Source: Thermoflavifilum sp.
GTDB taxonomy: Bacteria > Bacteroidota > Bacteroidia > Chitinophagales > Chitinophagaceae
DNA length: 64,000 nt
Reading direction: 5' to 3'
Assembly (NCBI GenBank): GCA_023511875.1
Contig: JAIMAQ010000004.1
Span: forward strand, 121,096 to 185,095
Below, one piece after another: positions 54,115 through 63,368 of the stretch (position 1 is the stretch's first letter; each line of letters starts with the position of its first letter). A program made the translations under genes and the position numbers. Under the pieces are notes generated by a model. That model made no database searches and was not told the DNA's origin. It worked only from the letters and a program-made list of their open reading frames with translations.

Positions 54115-54145
54115 CAAATTTAGGCCAAGGGCAGCAATAAACAAA
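54115..54145 (-). promoter_or_regulatory. pdhB promoter
   Basis: On the minus strand TTTG (54142-54145), 19 bases, TAAATTTG (54115-54122): an exact match to the Bacteroidota promoter consensus. The leader to the ATG at 54086 is about 20 bases. Confidence 0.75.
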
Positions 54146-54152
54146 AGACCAT

Positions 54153-55847
54153 TTACCTCTCCTGATGGGAATATGCAGTGCGTGGCCTGCGTCGTGTGAG
54201 CGAAACTACTGCTGGTGCTTGATCGTTTAACTCCAGGGGGCGAGTGCCATTCAAGGCCTCCAGCACGCGGGGGTCGATTTGTGGATCTAATTCTATCAAA
54301 CTATATTGATCGAGCAAAATGATCTTGCCTACTGCTTGCTTAGGCAATCGGGTGTGATCGAGCAACCATTGGAGCAGGGAAGCTTTATATAGCCCATGCG
54401 ATCGGCCAATGTTAATGCGATAAGTGATATATCCAAAACTCGAGTCGGCATATGACTTTCTAGAATAAGATTGTTTTTGATTCTCCCGAAAAGTACTACG
54501 AGCTTCAGGCGCGGGAACATTTAAATCTTTGGCTTGCGCATAGTGTTTTAACAAGTGTTGAAACTCATAGGCGGCAATACGTTCTATGAGTTCATCTCGA
54601 GATATATCGGACAAAGAAGATTTAATGGCCTCGAGGTAAATGTGTATGTCGATATCTGACATATCTAATTGTTTCAGTTGATCGAAATAATGAAACAATT
54701 GTTTTTCACAGATTTGTGGCCCAGTAGGAATAGAGCGGCGAACAAATCGAATATGCAGCATTTGTTCCAGCTTGCGTAATTTTTCCATTTCATGCAAGTG
54801 GATGATAGATATAGAGATGCCGCTACGACCAGCCCGGCCTGTACGTCCGCTGCGGTGGGTATATGATTCTAGGTCATCAGGCAATCCATAATGCACAACA
54901 TGCGTAATATTATCTACATCGATGCCACGGGCGGCCACGTCGGTAGCCAATAACAAGCGAAGGTTTCTAGACCGAAAGCGTTCCATGACTTTGTCGCGCT
55001 GCGTTTGCGATAAGTCGCCATGTAGGGCATCTGCATCGTAGCCGAGCCGTGCAAGGCGTTCGGCAGTTTCTTGTGCTTCTACTTTAGTACGGGTAAATAC
55101 AATGCCATATAGCTGTGGGTGAAAATCAATTAACCTGCGCAGGGTTTCAAATTTATGCTGGGCATGAGAGAGATAATATTCGTGAACAATGCCAGTAGCC
55201 ACTGTGTTTTTGTTGCCCACTACAATTTCTATGGGTTGTTGCATGAAACGGCGAACGATTTGCCTGATCTCTGTAGGCATGGTGGCTGAAAAAAGCCAGC
55301 AGCTTTGCCTTTGGGCGGCATGATTCAAAATAAAATGAATATCGTCGCGAAAGCCCATGTTGAGCATTTCATCGGCTTCATCGAGGATCACCCATTTCAC
55401 GTTGTTGATCTCTATAGCCTTCCTATCCATTAAATCTAGCAATCTGCCGGGCGTAGCCACTACTATTTGAGGCTTTTGCTTGAGTTGGCGAATTTGTTGC
55501 TGAATTGCGCTTCCCCCATAAACCGTAACTACTTGCAGGCCTTTCAGATACTTGCCCATATCGCGCAAGTCCTGACTTATTTGCAAAGCCAGCTCGCGTG
55601 TGGGGCTTAAGATAAGTGCTTGCAGGTAGGCATGGTGTAGATCAATCATTTGTAAAAGGGGTAAGCCAAATGCCGCTGTTTTACCGGTTCCTGTTTGTGC
55701 CAGTACGATAGCGTCTGTAGGCTTAGCTAATAATTGAGGTATGGCTTGTTGTTGAACGGGCGTGGGGGTTTCAAAACCCATATCTTGAATACCAGCCAAT
55801 AAGGTGTTCTCGATGCCTAATTCGGAAAAAGATTGACTCATCATCAT
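54153..55847 (-). CDS. DEAD-box RNA helicase with DbpA-like RNA-binding domain
   Basis: The product (about 564 residues) has all helicase motifs: Q motif FETPTPVQQQAIP, Walker A AQTGTGKT, PTRELALQ, DEAD, SAT, TDVAARGIDVD and HRSGRTGRAG. The C-terminal segment (about 480-550, with YITYRINIGRSHGLYKASLLQWLL) is a DbpA/RNA-binding domain, as in CsdA/DeaD. It remodels RNA in ribosome assembly and cold response. The family-typical start is at MSQSFSELG. Three adjacent ATGs (55841-55847) precede it; a TTG at 55862 lies inside the promoter core and is rejected. Confidence 0.95.
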   Translation of the reverse strand: MMMSQSFSELGIENTLLAGIQDMGFETPTPVQQQAIPQLLAKPTDAIVLAQTGTGKTAAFGLPLLQMIDLHHAYLQALILSPTRELALQISQDLRDMGKYLKGLQVVTVYGGSAIQQQIRQLKQKPQIVVATPGRLLDLMDRKAIEINNVKWVILDEADEMLNMGFRDDIHFILNHAAQRQSCWLFSATMPTEIRQIVRRFMQQPIEIVVGNKNTVATGIVHEYYLSHAQHKFETLRRLIDFHPQLYGIVFTRTKVEAQETAERLARLGYDADALHGDLSQTQRDKVMERFRSRNLRLLLATDVAARGIDVDNITHVVHYGLPDDLESYTHRSGRTGRAGRSGISISIIHLHEMEKLRKLEQMLHIRFVRRSIPTGPQICEKQLFHYFDQLKQLDMSDIDIHIYLEAIKSSLSDISRDELIERIAAYEFQHLLKHYAQAKDLNVPAPEARSTFRENQKQSYSRKSYADSSFGYITYRINIGRSHGLYKASLLQWLLDHTRLPKQAVGKIILLDQYSLIELDPQIDPRVLEALNGTRPLELNDQAPAVVSLTRRRPRTAYSHQER

Positions 55848-55859
55848 AAAAATAAGCGA

Positions 55860-55867
55860 CAAAGGTA
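55860..55867 (-). promoter_or_regulatory. candidate -7 element for the DEAD-box helicase gene
   Basis: TACCTTTG on the minus strand matches TAnnTTTG and lies about 12 bases before the cluster of start ATGs, giving a very short leader. Confidence 0.5.
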
Positions 55868-55970
55868 AGCATTCCCAGCAACATGCTTGGTTTTTTATGG
55901 CACCATATAGAACAAACGCCTTGTGGCATTACACAAGCGATCATCATGGTTTATTAATCAACGTGAGAGA

Positions 55971-57485
55971 TCAATTCACATGATGCGCATCGGGCACCTG
56001 CTTGCGTTCATTTTCTGTGAATTGCTTCAACAATTGAAGCAAATGATCAATGTGCCAACGATGGGTTCTAAAGGAAAGCACTGCTAGTCGCAACCAGTAT
56101 TCGCCGTTTAATGATGTGCTGGAAATAAACACCTTCCCATCGGCATTTATTTTTTTGAGCAGGTTTGCATTATATGCATTAATAGCTTCTATATTGCCTT
56201 TGAGATGTGTAGGTACAAATCGATAAATCATTACCGATAGCTGAGGGAATGGGCCTGTTTCAAACCCTAGCGATTTCACTTGATAATAGAAATATTGGGT
56301 AAGCAAAATTTTTTCTTCTAATGCAGCTCGAAAAGGCTTTAATCCGTGTAATTGTAGGGGTAGCCAAACGCGTAGCCCGCGAAAATGTCGAGAAAGTTCT
56401 GGAGAAATATCGGCAGGGGAAATTTCATCGTGGTAAGGGATGGCATCTTGCATATAGTTAGCATCGAAATGATTGGAGCGCCAAAGGGTTTGTACATCTT
56501 TTACAATCACGGCGCCGGTGCCATAGGGCATAAACAAGCCTTTGTGTGGGTCCATCACGATCGAGTCGGCACGGTGAATACCTTTCATTTTTTGCTTGCC
56601 CGTTTCGGTAAGCAGAAAGAAGCCACCATAGGCCGCATCCACATGAAACCACAAACCATGTTTTTCTGCAATATCAGCAATATCGTTGAGAGGGTCAATA
56701 GCGCTTACATCTGTAGATCCTGCAGAGGCCACTACTAGCCAGGGATGCAGCCCTTGTTTTAAATCTGCTTCGATCATCTCTGCTAATGCATCTGCACGCA
56801 TTTCATAGGCTTCATTCATGGGTACTTCACGAATTATACACTCTGCTAAGCCAGCTACCCGCAGGTCTTTTAATACACAATGATGCACTTGATGAGTAAA
56901 ATATACCACGCTTTGCGGGATAAGCTGAGCTTTTATTTGTTTGGCATCGCGCGCAGCTACGATTGCTGAAAGATTGGCCAGGCTTCCTCCAGAAGTCAGG
57001 TAGCCGCCACTTTTATCGGCCGGATATCCCACCAGTTCACACATCCAGCGGACAAGCAAGTTTTCCATTTTCACAGCAACCGGCGAAATATAAAACACAG
57101 TGGAATATTTGTTGGTCACTGCTGCCAAATAATCACCCAAAGCTGCATAATACAAACCACCTCCTGGAATGTAAGCTAAATGCCCACCTGAAGCGGCATT
57201 CAATGATACGTTATCAAATACTCGATGCAGTAGCTCAAAAATTTCTTTTACTCGACGAGGTTCTTCTTGAGGGGGATATTGCTGTAACAACTTCGGTGTG
57301 GTTACATCTTCAACAAATGCTTTTTGATTGAATAGTGAAGAAAGAAAAGATTTAGCGTATGCAAAAGTCTCTTCAGCAGCAGGATCTGGTTGATTGGCAC
57401 GAAAGGCTTGGTCGGGTCGTTCGAGTTCCTGGGCAATGGTTTCGAGTTCTTGCAGGCGATTTTGTAGGGCAATTAACGTATCCAT
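55971..57485 (-). CDS. PLP-dependent amino-acid decarboxylase (group II)
   Basis: The 504-residue product is a group II decarboxylase: GYLTSGGSLANLSAIVAARD, the Asp-containing WFHVDAAYGGF, and the PLP lysine in SIVMDPHKGLFMPYGTG. Relatives act on aromatic amino acids, glutamate or 2,4-diaminobutyrate, and the motifs do not decide among them. I take the ATG at 57485 because it opens a regular helix and the first nine codons of the longer frame (from 57512) have no parallel. It stands alone. Confidence 0.88.
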   Translation of the reverse strand: MDTLIALQNRLQELETIAQELERPDQAFRANQPDPAAEETFAYAKSFLSSLFNQKAFVEDVTTPKLLQQYPPQEEPRRVKEIFELLHRVFDNVSLNAASGGHLAYIPGGGLYYAALGDYLAAVTNKYSTVFYISPVAVKMENLLVRWMCELVGYPADKSGGYLTSGGSLANLSAIVAARDAKQIKAQLIPQSVVYFTHQVHHCVLKDLRVAGLAECIIREVPMNEAYEMRADALAEMIEADLKQGLHPWLVVASAGSTDVSAIDPLNDIADIAEKHGLWFHVDAAYGGFFLLTETGKQKMKGIHRADSIVMDPHKGLFMPYGTGAVIVKDVQTLWRSNHFDANYMQDAIPYHDEISPADISPELSRHFRGLRVWLPLQLHGLKPFRAALEEKILLTQYFYYQVKSLGFETGPFPQLSVMIYRFVPTHLKGNIEAINAYNANLLKKINADGKVFISSTSLNGEYWLRLAVLSFRTHRWHIDHLLQLLKQFTENERKQVPDAHHVN

Positions 57486-57694
57486 AAGGCATGAATATTT
57501 GTATGTATACAACAGCTGTAAAATTATTGAAAATAGCAGCTCAAGCGATATTTCGCTATGGTTTGTAAAAAGATATCGATGATATCAAAAGCTAACTAAG
57601 TTTTATTTGTAGTCTGTAAATAAATTTTCTTTCACCATGCAATTTGTTTAAAGCAATTACATAGGGCAAATATTTTTTCTACATAAGATCAAAA

Positions 57695-57720
57695 AAAGCC
57701 ACGGAGTAATCCGTGGCTTT
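57695..57720 (-). terminator. rho-independent terminator of the DUF1080 gene
   Basis: A perfect 11-bp stem (57695-57705 with 57710-57720, AAAGCCACGGA) and 4-base loop, followed on the minus strand by a run of T. It lies 21 bp after the DUF1080 stop codon. Confidence 0.88.
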
Positions 57721-57740
57721 GCGTATGCGTATGTTCATGA

Positions 57741-58577
57741 TTAGTTGTTCGTGTGGAGTGGTCGCACCCAAATATTGCGGAAGCTTACCAGGTGATGATG
57801 ATCTTGGAGCTTGATGGGCGATGGGCCATGAGGGGTGTAAAAAGGATGGCCGATATAAAGAGTACGTCCTTTCAAGACAACATCATTTTGAATAAGCACT
57901 CCGTTTTGAAAAGCCGTGACACGTGCAGGGCTTTTTAAACTCCCGTCGGGATTGAAGCGAGGGGCAATCCAAATGACATCATAGCTTTGCCATTGGCCAG
58001 GAGGGCGGCATGCATTGACCAAGGGAGGATATTGTTTGTATATGCTACCACATTGGCCATTTACATAAGTGTGGTTGTGGTAAGAGTCTAAGATTTGCAG
58101 CTCGTATCCATCGTCGCCTGGCCCTACTGAAGCGAGAAATAAGCCACTATTCCCACGGTTTTGTCCTGTATCTCTGGCCGATTCAATAGGCTCGCGCCAT
58201 TCCAGATGCAATTGATAATCCATAAAACGCTGGCGTGTTTGGATATTGCCAGTGCCAGGTTTAACGGTCATCACCCCGTCTTTTACAGTCCAACGGGCAG
58301 GCTGAGTGGTATCGTTTGCACTCACCCAATTGTGTAAGTCTTTTCCATCAAACAAAATGATAGCATCGGAGGGCGCATCACCACAATTTTTACCAGGTGT
58401 CACAACGGGTGGTACTGGAGCGTAGTATTCTGTTTCTTCGGGTTTCATGTGTCGGTTTTCTGGTGGAGGTGAGGTCAGAAAATGTTGTGCTTGTTGCGCT
58501 GAAGCTACAGAGGCAAGTGCTGTGCAGCAACAAATCAATAGTCCACTAAGCGGTTTAGATGGCATAGGAAAAAACAT
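57741..58577 (-). CDS. exported DUF1080 (3-keto-disaccharide hydrolase-type) protein
   Basis: The 278-residue product has a signal peptide (cleavage near SAQQAQ) and a DUF1080 jelly-roll domain: LFDGKDLHNWVSAND, DGVMTVKPGTGNIQTRQRFMDYQLHLEWREP, GNSGLFL, GYELQILDS, and WQSYDVIWIAPRF. Characterised members hydrolyse 3-keto-disaccharides or act as concanavalin-like hydrolases. An exported protein next to a GH9 gene fits polysaccharide use, but it is on the opposite strand. Two ATGs (58577 and 58565) are possible starts. Confidence 0.9.
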   Translation of the reverse strand: MFFPMPSKPLSGLLICCCTALASVASAQQAQHFLTSPPPENRHMKPEETEYYAPVPPVVTPGKNCGDAPSDAIILFDGKDLHNWVSANDTTQPARWTVKDGVMTVKPGTGNIQTRQRFMDYQLHLEWREPIESARDTGQNRGNSGLFLASVGPGDDGYELQILDSYHNHTYVNGQCGSIYKQYPPLVNACRPPGQWQSYDVIWIAPRFNPDGSLKSPARVTAFQNGVLIQNDVVLKGRTLYIGHPFYTPHGPSPIKLQDHHHLVSFRNIWVRPLHTNN

Positions 58578-58884
58578 TTAACAGGTTCACAAATGAGAGT
58601 TTAAAGATAGGAGATAGGTAGTTAAATAGCAATTAAAAATACATTTTTTGCTCTAGTCAGTTGCTGAAAGCCGTTTCTATGATGATATACCGAAACCAAG
58701 TGATCATGTGCATGAGACTTTGCGAATCCATGTTGAATGACATACCAGAAAAGTGTTTCCCCAATAGCATAAGCGATATCGTTTTTGGATATTCACATTA
58801 AACATCTTATTTTGATTTATCTGCTTTCATGTAGAAGCATCCATGTAGAAAAATGCTATCTTTCATTCCATAAACCTATTGCTC
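58578..58884. other. divergent intergenic region before the GH9 gene
   Basis: About 300 bp of AT-rich DNA separating the DUF1080 gene from GH9. No TAnnTTTG core of good quality and no RNA gene or repeat is visible. Promoters for both flanking genes should lie here. Confidence 0.5.
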
Positions 58885-60672
58885 GTGAGGAATCAGTTGA
58901 AGACAGTATCATTAAGTATAATGAGCGTAGCACAGGGCATTTTCTTCTCGCATCTGGCTGCACAGCCCGTGATTCGCATCAATTTATCGGGATATCAACC
59001 GAAGATGGTTAAAGTTGCGGTTTGGGCTTCCATCACTGAATTACCACCCGATAGTTTTGAATTGTGTGATGCTCGCGATGGGCATGTGGTATTTCGCACT
59101 CGAGCAGGCACGGATATGGGGGTCTATGGTCCTTTCAAGCATACGGCTCGCTTAGATTTTTCTATGTTTCAGCGCAGGGGTAATTATTTCATTCAAGCTA
59201 AAGATGTGCGTTCACCCGTGTTTCGTGTAGACCCCGAAGTGTATCACGGCTTGGCAGATTTTTGTTTGCAATATTTACGTGCACAACAATGTGGGTTTAA
59301 TCCTGTATTGCGCGACTCTTGTCATACTCACGATGGATATACTTTGTACGGCCCCATGCCAGATAGCACCCATATAGATGTAGTGGGAGGTTGGCACGAT
59401 GCAAGCGACTATCTGCGCTATGTGACCACATCAGCCACGACAACCTATTATTTGCTGGCAGCCTATCGCAACTTTCCACAGGTGTTTGCCGATGCTTATG
59501 GAGCCAATGGACTTCCTGGGAGTAATGGACTGGTCGATGTGTTGGATGAAGCTCGATGGGGGCTCAATTGGTTGCTCAAGATGCATCCACGGGCCGATTG
59601 GATGTTTAATCAAGTGGCCGACGATCGCGATCATCAAGGATTTCGTTTGCCCAATCAAGATACCACTCATTATGGTCGGGGGCTAGAACGACCCGTATAT
59701 TTTTGTAATGGATTGCCCCAGGGCTCGGCACGATATCAAAATCATACTACAGGTGTGGCCTCCACTGCGGGTAAGATGGCCGCTTGCTTTGCATTGGCAG
59801 CTATGATATGGAAAAACATTGACAGCTCTTTTGCTGCAACATGTCAACAACGTGCATTCTCGGCGTATCAATTTGGGTTGAAAAAACCTGGCTATAGTCA
59901 AACAGCTCCTCATTTAGCGCCATACTATTATGCCGAACAAGATTGGCTCGATGATATGGAGCTGGCCGCGGCCATGTTGTGGCAAATGACGGGTAAAAAC
60001 AGCTATGCTCGGCAGGCCATACGTGATGCTTATGCAGATCCGCTTAAGCCGTGGATGGGAGCAGATACGGCATTACATTATCAATGGTATCCATTTTTTA
60101 ACGCTGGTCATGCTGAGCTCATTCGCTCTATATCTCATCAACGTGTGAGGCAGGCGCTGATTGATTTTTATCGTCAGGGTATCGAAGCCGTTTGGCAAAA
60201 AGCCAAACACAACGCATTTTATCGTGGCATACCGTTTATTTGGTGTTCAAACAACCTTACAGCAGCTTTTGCTATGCAGTGCTGGCTTTATCGTAACCTT
60301 TTTGGCGATACCACTTATAAGCCATTGGAGCAGGCTTGTATAGATTGGCTACTGGGGTGCAATCCATGGGGCACGAGCATGATTATTGGATATCCTCCCC
60401 ATCAACTGCATCCGCAAGATCCACATGCTGCTTTTTCGCATGAAGCACATATTTCTATCAATGGTGGATTGGTAGATGGGCCTGTGTATGGAAGTATTTT
60501 TCGTGGCTTAATAGGCATTCATCTTTCTAAGCCCGATGCCTTTGCAGCATTTCAGTCTGACCTGGCTGTTTACCATGATGATTGGGCCGATTACTCAACC
60601 AATGAACCTACATTAGACGGAACAGCTACTGCCTTATATTTGTTTGCAGCCCTAGAAGCCGAAGGTCGATAG
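58885..60672 (+). CDS. GH9 glycoside hydrolase (cellulase-type) with Ig-like N-domain
   Basis: The product (about 595 residues) has an N-terminal CelD-type immunoglobulin-like domain (QPVIRINLSGYQPKMVKVAVW) and a GH9 (alpha/alpha)6 catalytic domain. Recognisable are GGWHDASDYLRY (Asp nucleophile base), DEARWGLNWLLKMHP, and the acid Glu in DYSTNEPTLDGTATALY near the C-terminus. GH9 enzymes cut beta-1,4-glucans. I take GTG at 58885, since it gives a plausible signal peptide (RNQLKTVSLS... to SHLAAQ); a TTG at 58879 and an ATG at 58921 are alternatives. Confidence 0.86.
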   Translation: MRNQLKTVSLSIMSVAQGIFFSHLAAQPVIRINLSGYQPKMVKVAVWASITELPPDSFELCDARDGHVVFRTRAGTDMGVYGPFKHTARLDFSMFQRRGNYFIQAKDVRSPVFRVDPEVYHGLADFCLQYLRAQQCGFNPVLRDSCHTHDGYTLYGPMPDSTHIDVVGGWHDASDYLRYVTTSATTTYYLLAAYRNFPQVFADAYGANGLPGSNGLVDVLDEARWGLNWLLKMHPRADWMFNQVADDRDHQGFRLPNQDTTHYGRGLERPVYFCNGLPQGSARYQNHTTGVASTAGKMAACFALAAMIWKNIDSSFAATCQQRAFSAYQFGLKKPGYSQTAPHLAPYYYAEQDWLDDMELAAAMLWQMTGKNSYARQAIRDAYADPLKPWMGADTALHYQWYPFFNAGHAELIRSISHQRVRQALIDFYRQGIEAVWQKAKHNAFYRGIPFIWCSNNLTAAFAMQCWLYRNLFGDTTYKPLEQACIDWLLGCNPWGTSMIIGYPPHQLHPQDPHAAFSHEAHISINGGLVDGPVYGSIFRGLIGIHLSKPDAFAAFQSDLAVYHDDWADYSTNEPTLDGTATALYLFAALEAEGR

Positions 60673-60749
60673 CTATAGGTGAAAGTAAGCAATAAGTCGA
60701 TGAGAAAACAAAACGCCTTGATGGACATCAATTAAAACTTGAGTATGCT

Positions 60750-63368
60750 ATGAAAAAGATTATTCGTATTACTGCCCTGGTACTATTGTGTTTGGTTATC
60801 CTTTTGCTGGCAGCTCCCTTCTTGCTAAAAAAGCAAATTGTGCAGGCTATTCAACGGCAAATCAATCAACAGTTGAATGCAACAGTTTATTTTGATCCCA
60901 ATATTGGAATTAGCTTTTTTCGACATTTTCCCAATATAGACTTGCGCATCGATAGCCTTGCCATTGTCAATCATGCACCCTTTGCAGGAGATACTTTGTT
61001 ATGTATCGATCGCTTGCATGTAGTGGTAGATCTTTCTTCATTGTGGGGGGAAAAGGCTTATCAAATTAAACGTGTAGAGCTCAATCGTCCATACATTAAG
61101 CTACTCGTAAATCAATCTGGGCAAGCCAATTGGGATATTACTAGGCCAGCAACTACTCCTCAACAACAAGGCACTCCTTCTTCTTTTCATGCGGCCTTGC
61201 AAAGCTATGTGGTGCAAAATGGTAATATTGTGTATGCCGATACTTCACTGCATTTTTTTCTGCATTTGCAAGGGTTAGATCATACAGGTAGCGGAGATTT
61301 TACCCAAGAAATCTTTACCCTAAAAACTCATTCTGTTATCCAATCACTTTATTTGGCTTATGGCGGTATTCCTTATCTCAATGGGGTAAAAACTAATGTA
61401 GATGTGAATTTGCAAGTTGATGTGCCTCATCAGCGTTATAGTTTTGATCAAGGACATGCACAATTTAATGGGCTGAATTTGATCGCCGATGGATTTGTAG
61501 CATTGCCAGATACGCAAAATGTGGAAATGGATATTCGTTTTCATACTCAGCAATCCGATTTTAAAAACTTGCTTTCTTTGATTCCTGCGATATACCAAAA
61601 AAACTTCGATCAACTAAAAGCTTCGGGAAAGGCGATTGTTGAAGGGCGTATTTATGGCTTGTACAACGATAAGCGTATACCGAATTTTAACTTTCAATTA
61701 CTCGTGCAAAATGGCATGTTCAAATATCCTTCTTTGCCAGAACCTTTACAACAAGTAAATGTGCAACTACTTGTACGAAATGATGATGGCATTGTTGATC
61801 ATACAGTCATTGATCTCAAGCAATTGCACTTGATGCTCGACCGGCAACCATTTGACGCACATGTTACCATTCAATATCCGCAATCTGATCCATTGATAGA
61901 TGGTGCAGTGAAGGGCAATATAAATTTATCTAGTTTATCAAAAATATATCCTTTTGAAAAAGGTACACAACTTGGTGGAAACATTCAAGCCGATGTACAA
62001 GTAAAAGGCCGACTCAGTGCATTGACGAAAAAGCAATACCATTTATTTCAAGCCAGTGGCCAAATCAATGCTCAACATGTGAATTATCGCTCTGCATCAT
62101 TTCCGCAAGGTATTGAAATAGCTAATGGCAGTATGCAGTTTTCGCCTCAGCGAGTAGATCTTTCTCAATTGATGGCTACTATTGGGAAAAATGATATTCA
62201 AGCCAAAGGTCGGTTGGATGAGTTTTATGGGTATGTTTTTGGCAAATCTCCGCTAAAAGCTACGCTTGATTTTCGCTCGCATTATTTGAACTTGAATACA
62301 CTGATGGCCGACAGTAGCGCTCATGTAACCGATACCGCGGGTCAAGTAAAGGCCATCATTCTACCTAAAAATATCAATGTTGATTTGCATACACAGATTG
62401 ATCGGTTTATTTATGGTCGATATGATCTATCGAATCTCACGGGCGATGTACATTTGGCCAATGGCGTTTTAAGCATCAACCCTATCAAAGCCAATTTGCT
62501 TGGTGGATCGGCATTGATTTCGGGTAAATATGATACTCGAAATGCTCAACAGCCATTGGTAGACTTTCATTTTCAAGCCCAACAATTCGATATTGGACAA
62601 GCGTTAAATACATTTCTTGCGGCCAAAGCTTTTGCCCCTCTGGCTGCATTCGTGCAAGGAAGCTTCTCTGGTGATTTTAATCTCAATACGTTACTCACCG
62701 ATCAACTCATGCCTATATTACCTACTGTCAACAGTCTAGGCAAGTTGCAGATATTTGGCTTGCAAGTAAATAACTTTCCTCCTTTGCAACAGCTGGCTTC
62801 TACATTGGATGTACCTCAGCTCAAGCAAATTCAATTGCCCAAGTTAGGGTTAAGTTTTCAAGTAGATAGTGGATATCTGGAAGTGAAGCCTTTTTCATTA
62901 CAGGTGGATAGTATACAGATGCTTATCAGTGGTAAGAATGCATTGAATCAAACAATTGACTATACCATTCGTATGCAGATCCCCCGTCGTATGTTAGGAA
63001 AGGCCAATACGCAACTCAACCAACTTCTCACTCAAGCCAGTGCCGCTACAGGAAGCTCTATCGATGTGGGTGAATCGGTTGAACTATTAGCACAGTTAAC
63101 AGGTAGCATAAAGAATCCACATATAGCGCTCGATTTTAGTCCCACAACTTCACGAGTCAAACAATCTCTTACTCAAGCAGCTGCTCAGCAATTACAGGCT
63201 GAAAAAAATAAATTGGTGCAGCAATTGTTGAAGTCGGGCGAAGATAGTATGAAACAATCTACATCAGATACTACACCTATTCGGCAGCAAATTGAAAATA
63301 AACTGAAAAATACCCTCAAAAAAGGGTTAAATCGTTTTTTGAAAACAAAAAGCGACACAGGATCATGA
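60750..63368 (+). CDS. AsmA-family protein
   Basis: The 872-residue product has an N-terminal membrane helix (about 4-27), then the AsmA start (INQQLNATVYFDPNIGISFFRHFPNIDLRIDSLAIVNHAPFAGDTLLCIDRLHV) and a long beta-rich repeating body with DUF490/AsmA-like C-terminal features (about 560-800). AsmA-like proteins bridge the periplasm and are linked to phospholipid transport and outer-membrane assembly. It ends with a Lys-rich, Gln-rich tail. No partner adjoins. Confidence 0.92.
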   Translation: MKKIIRITALVLLCLVILLLAAPFLLKKQIVQAIQRQINQQLNATVYFDPNIGISFFRHFPNIDLRIDSLAIVNHAPFAGDTLLCIDRLHVVVDLSSLWGEKAYQIKRVELNRPYIKLLVNQSGQANWDITRPATTPQQQGTPSSFHAALQSYVVQNGNIVYADTSLHFFLHLQGLDHTGSGDFTQEIFTLKTHSVIQSLYLAYGGIPYLNGVKTNVDVNLQVDVPHQRYSFDQGHAQFNGLNLIADGFVALPDTQNVEMDIRFHTQQSDFKNLLSLIPAIYQKNFDQLKASGKAIVEGRIYGLYNDKRIPNFNFQLLVQNGMFKYPSLPEPLQQVNVQLLVRNDDGIVDHTVIDLKQLHLMLDRQPFDAHVTIQYPQSDPLIDGAVKGNINLSSLSKIYPFEKGTQLGGNIQADVQVKGRLSALTKKQYHLFQASGQINAQHVNYRSASFPQGIEIANGSMQFSPQRVDLSQLMATIGKNDIQAKGRLDEFYGYVFGKSPLKATLDFRSHYLNLNTLMADSSAHVTDTAGQVKAIILPKNINVDLHTQIDRFIYGRYDLSNLTGDVHLANGVLSINPIKANLLGGSALISGKYDTRNAQQPLVDFHFQAQQFDIGQALNTFLAAKAFAPLAAFVQGSFSGDFNLNTLLTDQLMPILPTVNSLGKLQIFGLQVNNFPPLQQLASTLDVPQLKQIQLPKLGLSFQVDSGYLEVKPFSLQVDSIQMLISGKNALNQTIDYTIRMQIPRRMLGKANTQLNQLLTQASAATGSSIDVGESVELLAQLTGSIKNPHIALDFSPTTSRVKQSLTQAAAQQLQAEKNKLVQQLLKSGEDSMKQSTSDTTPIRQQIENKLKNTLKKGLNRFLKTKSDTGS

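Noticed and set aside
55848..55862. extended N-terminus of the DEAD-box helicase from TTG at 55862
   Set aside because: The extra codons overlap the -7 promoter core, and the family starts at MSQSFSELG.
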